IMG/VR virus record: IMGVR_UViG_3300045738_001380 | Span: 1 to 38,087 of that record | DNA length: 38,087 bases | Reading direction: 5' to 3' (one strand) | Source: a virus | In this document: piece after piece, positions 36,097 through 38,087 of the stretch | Position numbering within the stretch: the first letter of the stretch is position 1 | Layout of the letters: each line of letters begins with the position of its first letter | The notes under the pieces: model-generated | Databases searched by the model: none | What the model was told of the DNA's origin: nothing | Seen by the model: the letters and a program-made list of their open reading frames with translations, nothing else | Program-made: the position numbers and the translations under genes

Positions 36097-36104
36097 ATTA
36101 CACC
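36097..36104 (-). promoter_or_regulatory. Candidate promoter box (GGTGTAAT) upstream of the enzyme run
   Basis: The minus strand reads CGGTGTAATATATTGTATATGG, ending in the chosen ATG nine bases after the box. It matches CGGTGTAATTTATAGTATAATG at 6540-6547. TATATT within it could also be an ordinary -10, though no -35 is evident. Confidence 0.35.
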
Positions 36105-36210
36105 GCATATGAAAAGGGGTATATGAAAAACAGGTATTTTAAAAAGTCTCGGGCAGATATAAATTACCCCCCCACGGTCACACGCGCGCTATTCATCGTC
36201 ATATTCTTTC

Positions 36211-36236
36211 AAAAAAGGGGGGGGGTATTCCCCCCG
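36211..36236 (-). terminator. Rho-independent terminator ending the leftmost small-peptide module
   Basis: On the minus strand GGGGGG-AATA-CCCCCC is followed by three more C and TTTTTT. It lies about 40 bases after the stop of the 19-residue peptide at 36278-36337. Between it and the next gene (36109-36210) there is only a 12-codon frame and AT-rich DNA. Confidence 0.85.
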
Positions 36237-36277
36237 TCCTATTCGCTCCGATAGTTATTCGGGTTCAAATTTTCATC

Positions 36278-36337
36278 TCAATATTCTTGAACCATCGAGC
36301 CGATTACGAAAACAGTTATAAATGTGACGATTAACAT
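36278..36337 (-). CDS. 19-residue membrane peptide, module 5
   Basis: MLIVTFITVFVIGSMVQEY. The peptide is almost wholly hydrophobic apart from the last three residues, so a single transmembrane helix is likely. It has exactly the length, ML start, Val at position 9 and central Ile-Gly of the peptides at 37582, 36862 and, more distantly, 37218. It follows the 47-residue acidic gene by 12 bases and precedes a strong terminator, so it is last in its transcript. No Shine-Dalgarno is clear. Evidence for translation is family conservation rather than initiation signals. Confidence 0.68.
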   Translation of the reverse strand: MLIVTFITVFVIGSMVQEY

Positions 36338-36349
36338 GATTTCTAGCTT

Positions 36350-36493
36350 TTACCTTTCTGATTTCTGATTTTCTTCATTTTGCAAGTCATATGCCTCTTC
36401 GGACTCATTATCCGAGGGAACTTCGACGCCTTCGCACACTCTTTCGAGTAAACGACGCGTCATAATCTCATTTTTATCGAATTCTTCATTCAT
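36350..36493 (-). CDS. Small acidic protein in module 5
   Basis: 47 residues (MNEEFDKNEIMTRRLLERVC, then an acidic Glu/Asn-rich tail ending QKSER). The start ATG lies in the second copy of a 29-bp tandem duplication; the first copy encodes the tail of a short frame whose TGA overlaps this ATG as ATGA. No membrane segment. It sits between the 54-residue membrane protein and the 19-residue peptide in one transcript. Unknown function. Confidence 0.6.
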   Translation of the reverse strand: MNEEFDKNEIMTRRLLERVCEGVEVPSDNESEEAYDLQNEENQKSER

Positions 36494-36522
36494 ATCTCAT
36501 TTTTATCGAATTCTTTATTCAT
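36465..36522. repeat. 29-bp tandem duplication at a gene start
   Basis: Two abutting copies (36465-36493 and 36494-36522) differ at one position. Each encodes, on the minus strand, an ATG and the first ten codons of the acidic protein (MN-E/K-EFDKNEI). The upstream copy ends in TGA immediately overlapping the downstream ATG. This looks like a recent slippage or duplication event that created a short leader frame. Confidence 0.9.
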
Positions 36523-36552
36523 AGTCATAGTATAACACATCAGGTGAGACAT

Positions 36553-36717
36553 TTACAGTCCTATCGTTAAAATATCTATCGCCTCGATGAGTTGAAAGCC
36601 ATAATCAAGAATGATGGCGATGAACATGAGCGTGACCGCGAACTTTATCATCGGCATGAATACTTCGTCGAGGAACATTTTGTTGAATTCAGAGTTTAGG
36701 TCTTTTATCGTTTTCAT
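36553..36717 (-). CDS. Small single-span membrane protein, module 5
   Basis: 54 residues from MKTIKDLNSEFNK. A hydrophobic segment (MIKFAVTLMFIAIILDYGFQLI, about 24-45) is a probable membrane span; the N-terminus is charged. A longer frame reaching 36759 is unlikely because it runs through the promoter. The chosen ATG lies at the predicted +1 of the promoter at 36724-36752, so the mRNA would be leaderless. First gene of module 5. Confidence 0.72.
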   Translation of the reverse strand: MKTIKDLNSEFNKMFLDEVFMPMIKFAVTLMFIAIILDYGFQLIEAIDILTIGL

Positions 36718-36723
36718 TACTAT

Positions 36724-36752
36724 AATATACCACATAAAAGTCACTTTGTCAA
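36724..36752 (-). promoter_or_regulatory. Near-consensus sigma70 promoter, module 5
   Basis: Minus strand: TTGACA (36747-36752), 17-base spacer, TATATT (36724-36729). The predicted +1 is 36717, the A of the start codon. The spacer ends in TGTGG, shared with modules 2 and 4. Confidence 0.85.
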
Positions 36753-36759
36753 GAGACAA
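36746..36759. promoter_or_regulatory. Operator-like inverted repeat over the -35 box, module 5
   Basis: TTGTC-AAGA-GACAA, a perfect 5-bp inverted repeat, overlaps the TTGACA hexamer. Identical copies sit at the same place in modules 2 and 3; module 4 has only half. A repressor site is a natural reading, unproved. Confidence 0.5.
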
Positions 36760-36777
36760 TGTGTCACACCTCAGGGC

Positions 36778-36797
36778 CTCAGGGCCCGGGGCCTGAG
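36778..36797. repeat. GC-rich hairpin upstream of the module 5 promoter
   Basis: CTCAGGGCCCGGGGCCTGAG, almost fully self-complementary. Similar hairpins stand at 37501-37522 and 37949-37970 just upstream of the other promoters. They may end the preceding module's transcript, but no T-tract follows, so ordinary termination is not certain. Confidence 0.6.
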
Positions 36798-36831
36798 ATC
36801 GGCTTCGCGTTCGACGCGCGTGTGAGTGTTA

Positions 36832-36863
36832 CGCGCTATTACGAGCCCTCATTTGAGGGATCT
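36832..36863. repeat. Module 3' element, copy 1
   Basis: This element contains CTATTACG and TTGAGGGATCT on the plus strand. It overlaps the stop codon of the 19-residue peptide in module 4. Within it CCCTCATTTGAGGG can form a 6-bp hairpin. Related copies are at 37032, 37096, 37159, 37547 and 37994. Confidence 0.7.
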
Positions 36864-36921
36864 AGCTCTGAAACACAGACAGACCGATCCAAAAAACAAA
36901 GAAGAAGGTTAAGAGTAACAT
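36862..36921 (-). CDS. 19-residue membrane peptide, module 4
   Basis: MLLLTFFFVFWIGLSVFQS. It is the only frame in its transcript: the ATG lies two or three bases past the predicted +1 of a near-consensus promoter at 36930-36958. It shares exact length and pattern with the other three complete peptides (ML at the start, Thr5, Val9, Ile12-Gly13, Ser15-Val16). A transmembrane helix is likely. Finding this peptide alone behind a strong promoter argues that it is the key product of the module. Confidence 0.72.
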   Translation of the reverse strand: MLLLTFFFVFWIGLSVFQS

Positions 36922-36929
36922 TATACTAT

Positions 36930-36958
36930 AATATACCACACAAATCAGTGTTTGTCAA
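36930..36958 (-). promoter_or_regulatory. Near-consensus sigma70 promoter, module 4
   Basis: Minus strand: TTGACA (36953-36958), 17-base spacer, TATATT (36930-36935). The upstream block differs from the other modules: only one arm of the inverted repeat is present, so its control may differ. Confidence 0.83.
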
Positions 36959-37031
36959 GCGATTCTTTCAGAAAAATATTAAGATCTCGAGCCCCCGGCC
37001 CCGAGTAGCTGTCGAGTGCGTGTGTGTGTTG

Positions 37032-37063
37032 CGCGCTATTGCGCACTCTCACTTGAGGGGTCC
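37032..37063. repeat. Module 3' element, copy 2
   Basis: CTATTGCGCACTCTCACTTGAGGGG. First of three copies spaced 63-64 bases apart (37032, 37096, 37159) in the gene-free stretch 36959-37217. The stretch between copies is G/C homopolymer-rich. I see no gene there. Confidence 0.7.
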
Positions 37064-37095
37064 ACTATTCACCCAAGAGGGGGTGGGGGTGGCTA

Positions 37096-37127
37096 CATAC
37101 TATTACGCACTCTCACTTGAGGGGTTC
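37096..37127. repeat. Module 3' element, copy 3
   Basis: CTATTACGCACTCTCACTTGAGGGG. Middle copy of the tandem set, flanked by runs of G and C. A possible remnant of repeated module ends. Confidence 0.7.
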
Positions 37128-37158
37128 ACCATGCCCCCCGGGGGGGCGGGGGGGGCTA

Positions 37159-37190
37159 CATACTATTACGCGCGTACACTTGAGGGATCT
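37159..37190. repeat. Module 3' element, copy 4
   Basis: CTATTACGCGCGTACACTTGAGGGATCT. It lies 28 bases downstream (minus strand) of the 19-residue peptide stop of module 3, after a C7/G9 hairpin. Confidence 0.7.
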
Positions 37191-37217
37191 GCTATTACAC
37201 CCCCCCCCACGGGGGGG

Positions 37218-37277
37218 CTACATGCGCTGGAGCATTAGCCACGCGTAGCACACTATAATGAGAATGAGTATCAGCAT
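37218..37277 (-). CDS. 19-residue membrane peptide, module 3
   Basis: MLILILIIVCYAWLMLQRM. Hydrophobic apart from the QR near the end. The ATG comes four bases after the stop of the 55-residue gene, with no Shine-Dalgarno, so re-initiation or coupling is likely. Its DNA is almost identical to the partial gene at the right edge (two differences in 54 bases). It shares ML, Val9 and the exact length with the other three peptides. Confidence 0.7.
   Translation of the reverse strand: MLILILIIVCYAWLMLQRM
37220..37273. repeat. 54-bp direct repeat, left copy
   Basis: Matches 38034-38087 at 52 of 54 positions. It covers most of the 19-residue peptide gene, showing that at least two modules arose by recent duplication. 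The right copy is cut by the window edge, so the true repeat may be longer. Confidence 0.9.
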
Positions 37278-37281
37278 CAGT

Positions 37282-37449
37282 CTAATTCAGGGGTAAGCTG
37301 AACACGTTCACCACACACGCGTCTACCCACATTACGCGCTTGGCCGGATACCAATCATTTGTAGCGCAGTTCGCAGCCTGCGTGCTAGTCATATGGAAGT
37401 AGGTGGCAGTGCTGCCATCGTCAAAGGTAATAGTCCAATCGTTAATCAT
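37282..37449 (-). CDS. Small protein of module 3, leaderless start
   Basis: 55 residues (MINDWTITFDDGSTATYFHM onwards, ending VFSLPLN). A longer frame to 37476 would begin inside the promoter, so I chose the ATG at 37449, which falls at the predicted +1. The protein is not hydrophobic overall and has two cysteines and several aromatic residues. It begins with a beta-like TITFDDGS segment. No family recognised. It precedes the 19-residue peptide by four bases. Confidence 0.68.
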   Translation of the reverse strand: MINDWTITFDDGSTATYFHMTSTQAANCATNDWYPAKRVMWVDACVVNVFSLPLN

Positions 37450-37454
37450 ACTAT

Positions 37455-37483
37455 AATATAACCCATAAATGACCATTTGTCAA
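37455..37483 (-). promoter_or_regulatory. Near-consensus sigma70 promoter, module 3
   Basis: Minus strand: TTGACA (37478-37483), 17-base spacer, TATATT (37455-37460). The ATG of the 55-residue gene lies within one base of the predicted +1. The 30 bases from 37477 upstream match module 2 exactly. Confidence 0.85.
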
Positions 37484-37490
37484 GAGACAA
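37477..37490. promoter_or_regulatory. Operator-like inverted repeat over the -35 box, module 3
   Basis: TTGTC-AAGA-GACAA, identical to the sites at 36746 and 37925, overlapping the TTGACA hexamer. Confidence 0.5.
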
Positions 37491-37500
37491 TGTGGCACAC

Positions 37501-37522
37501 GCTCAGCACCCGGGGCCTGAGC
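37501..37522. repeat. GC-rich hairpin upstream of the module 3 promoter
   Basis: GCTCAG at one end pairs with CTGAGC at the other around a GC-rich loop. A second, stronger hairpin follows at 37528-37546 (GCGGGCCC-CAC-GGGCCCGC). Together they lie downstream of the module 2 peptide on the minus strand and could stop its transcript, although no T-tract is present. Confidence 0.6.
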
Positions 37523-37527
37523 CATAG

Positions 37528-37546
37528 GCGGGCCCCACGGGCCCGC
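37528..37546 (-). terminator. Strong GC hairpin after module 2
   Basis: A perfect 8-bp stem GCGGGCCC/GGGCCCGC with a three-base loop, 36 bases past the stop of the 19-residue peptide. It lacks a T-tract, so it may be a pause or processing hairpin rather than an intrinsic terminator. Confidence 0.45.
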
Positions 37547-37577
37547 TTTGTTATTACAGGTTCTATTGGGGGGATCT
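37547..37577. repeat. Module 3' element, degenerate copy 5
   Basis: GTTATTACAGGTTCTATTGG followed by GGGGATCT. It keeps the TATTAC and GGGATCT ends but not the middle. It lies four bases after the stop of the module 2 peptide, in the same place as copy 6 in module 1. Confidence 0.5.
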
Positions 37578-37581
37578 CGTT

Positions 37582-37641
37582 TTACATTTGGTTGACGCTG
37601 GCCCCAATGTACAGCACCACGATGAGGGTAACAACCAACAT
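37582..37641 (-). CDS. 19-residue membrane peptide, module 2
   Basis: MLVVTLIVVLYIGASVNQM. The ATG overlaps the TGA of the 37-residue membrane protein (TGATG), a classical coupling arrangement. Length and pattern match the other peptides: ML, Thr5, Val9, Ile12-Gly13, Ser15-Val16, Gln18. It is last in the transcript and is followed by the shared 3' element and GC hairpins. Confidence 0.72.
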   Translation of the reverse strand: MLVVTLIVVLYIGASVNQM

Positions 37642-37754
37642 CACAGGCTCAACAACATCGCCAACACGAAGATTGCCACGGGCGTAACCATCACAGCAGC
37701 AACGATTATGCCAACCAGTTCCAACATCTCTCTCTCATCTCTTGTTAGTTTCAT
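37641..37754 (-). CDS. Small single-span membrane protein, module 2
   Basis: 37 residues: a charged N-terminus (MKLTRDEREMLEL) and then a hydrophobic stretch (VGIIVAAVMVTPVAIFVLAM) to the C-terminus, one membrane span. It overlaps the 19-residue peptide start by one base. There is only a weak ribosome site (AAGAAT). The layout resembles module 5, where a charged-start membrane protein also precedes the 19-residue peptide. Confidence 0.68.
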   Translation of the reverse strand: MKLTRDEREMLELVGIIVAAVMVTPVAIFVLAMLLSL

Positions 37755-37796
37755 ATTCTTAAATTGTAATGCCACTTACAAACGTCTCTCGCGTTC

Positions 37797-37892
37797 TTAT
37801 GTTTCCTCACCGTTTGCAGAGGTGGCGTCCGTGAGCAGTAGAGTCTTTCTCCAGCCGATTTGCAGTGTGGTCTGCGTGGCTAATACCCTCAC
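37797..37892 (-). CDS. Possible 31-residue GTG-start frame, module 2
   Basis: The frame reads from a GTG about five bases past the predicted +1 of the module 2 promoter: residues beginning VRVLATQTTLQIGW and ending ANGEET. Not hydrophobic, no motif. It occupies the same first-gene position as the 55- and 54-residue genes in modules 3 and 5. The start is weak and the region could simply be a leader, so confidence is low. Confidence 0.3.
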   Translation of the reverse strand: MRVLATQTTLQIGWRKTLLLTDATSANGEET

Positions 37893-37902
37893 GAACTACT
37901 AT

Positions 37903-37931
37903 AATATACCACACATTTGGCCCCTTGTCAA
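37903..37931 (-). promoter_or_regulatory. Near-consensus sigma70 promoter, module 2
   Basis: Minus strand: TTGACA (37926-37931), 17-base spacer ending TGTGG, TATATT (37903-37908). Predicted +1 near 37896. There is no ATG at that place, unlike modules 3 and 5; a GTG lies at 37892. Confidence 0.85.
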
Positions 37932-37938
37932 GAGACAA
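37925..37938. promoter_or_regulatory. Operator-like inverted repeat over the -35 box, module 2
   Basis: TTGTC-AAGA-GACAA, identical to the sites in modules 3 and 5. The block continues identically into GCTCAG of the upstream hairpin. Confidence 0.5.
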
Positions 37939-37948
37939 TGTGGCACAC

Positions 37949-37970
37949 GCTCAGGCCCCGGGCCCTGAGC
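37949..37970. repeat. GC-rich hairpin upstream of the module 2 promoter
   Basis: GCTCAGG and CCTGAGC form a 7-bp stem around a GC core. A second hairpin lies at 37979-37993 (GGGGCC-TAC-GGCCCC). Both are downstream of the partial module 1 peptide on the minus strand. Confidence 0.6.
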
Positions 37971-37993
37971 CTTAGGCGGGGGCCTACGGCCCC

Positions 37994-38027
37994 GACCTAC
38001 TATTACGCGCCCCTATTAGAGGGATCT
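37994..38027. repeat. Module 3' element, copy 6
   Basis: CTATTACGCGCCCCTATTAG followed by AGGGATCT. It lies four bases past the stop of the module 1 peptide; CCCTATTAGAGGG can form a small hairpin. Confidence 0.65.
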
Positions 38028-38031
38028 CGTT

Positions 38032-38087
38032 TTACATGCGCTGGAGCATCATCCACGCGTAGCACACTATAATGAGAATGAGTATCA
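38032..38087 (-). CDS. 19-residue membrane peptide, module 1, cut by the right edge
   Basis: The last 18 codons plus two bases of a gene almost identical to the module 3 peptide: ILILIIVCYAWMMLQRM before a TAA stop. The start codon lies outside the window. It shows that the module array continues to the right. Confidence 0.65.
   Translation of the reverse strand, partial: ILILIIVCYAWMMLQRM
38034..38087. repeat. 54-bp direct repeat, right copy
   Basis: Matches 37220-37273 at 52 of 54 positions; truncated by the window end. Confidence 0.9.

Noticed and set aside
36164-36202. 12-codon frame MTMNSARVTVGG downstream of the terminator
   Set aside because: It is not hydrophobic, has no promoter or ribosome site, and does not match the 19-residue peptide family.
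36832-37190. CRISPR array suggested by regularly spaced repeats
   Set aside because: The three copies with 63-64 bp period are imperfect, the spacers are G/C homopolymer-rich and similar to each other, and no cas gene is present.
36959-37217. Replication origin based on repeats and G runs
   Set aside because: The repeats also follow individual peptide genes elsewhere, and there is no AT-rich unwinding region with initiator-type iterons or a nearby initiator gene.
36759-37238. 159-codon plus-strand frame across the repeat region
   Set aside because: It runs through promoters, hairpins and homopolymer runs, has no ribosome site, and its composition follows the GC-rich repeats.
37469-37968. 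Plus-strand frames of 72 and 126 codons opposite modules 2 and 3
   Set aside because: They overlap the minus-strand promoters and small membrane genes, which have far better signals, and show no recognisable protein features.

Overview
The window looks like part of a sizeable double-stranded DNA phage genome, or a provirus-like contig; the host cannot be named. The evidence is a contiguous virion-assembly block: large terminase, portal, a protease joined to a scaffold-like tail, a decoration-like protein, a major capsid protein, and several very long collagen-like and beta-propeller fibre proteins. With it come PhoH, a ClpP-like protease, a sigma-like factor and a tRNA. The Shine-Dalgarno sites and TTGACA/TATAAT-type promoters are bacterial. 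Nearly all genes lie on the minus strand, so the text reads them right to left.

The right end (about 36.2-38.1 kb) is GC-rich and repetitive. It is built from repeated transcription modules. Each complete module has a near-consensus sigma70 promoter (TTGACA-N17-TATATT). In three of them a start codon lies at or within a few bases of the predicted +1, suggesting leaderless mRNAs. Small proteins follow, and every module ends with a 19-codon hydrophobic peptide gene of one recognisable family, then a shared 3' element and GC hairpins. Three promoters carry an inverted repeat, TTGTC-N4-GACAA, over the -35 box. I did not recognise this system and consider it the most novel part of the window.

From 36.1 to 32.3 kb is an accessory and enzyme block: a small unknown protein, PhoH ATPase, ClpP-like protease, HAD phosphatase, a Lys-rich protein, a methyltransferase, a HIT-like protein and a Cys-rich 58-residue protein. 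A short plus-strand island (31.5-32.3 kb) follows, with its own promoter, an HExxH protein, a small coiled coil and tRNA-Gly(TCC).

From 31.5 to 26.5 kb are a zinc-ribbon protein, a sigma-like factor with a cysteine insert, an unknown 356-residue protein, a C2H2/ERCC4 nuclease and the large terminase. From 26.5 to 14.4 kb are two collagen-like fibre proteins alternating with two small structural-type proteins, then a 2859-residue protein with two RCC1 propellers. From 14.4 to 7.0 kb is the head module: portal, an FtsZ/tubulin-like GTPase, a Cys-rich protein, protease/scaffold, decoration-like protein and major capsid protein, closed by a strong terminator. From 7.0 kb to the left edge are two small structural-type proteins and two roughly 980-residue collagen/YVTN-propeller fibres; another gene runs off the left edge.

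Functions were assigned from motifs read by eye. No database search was run.
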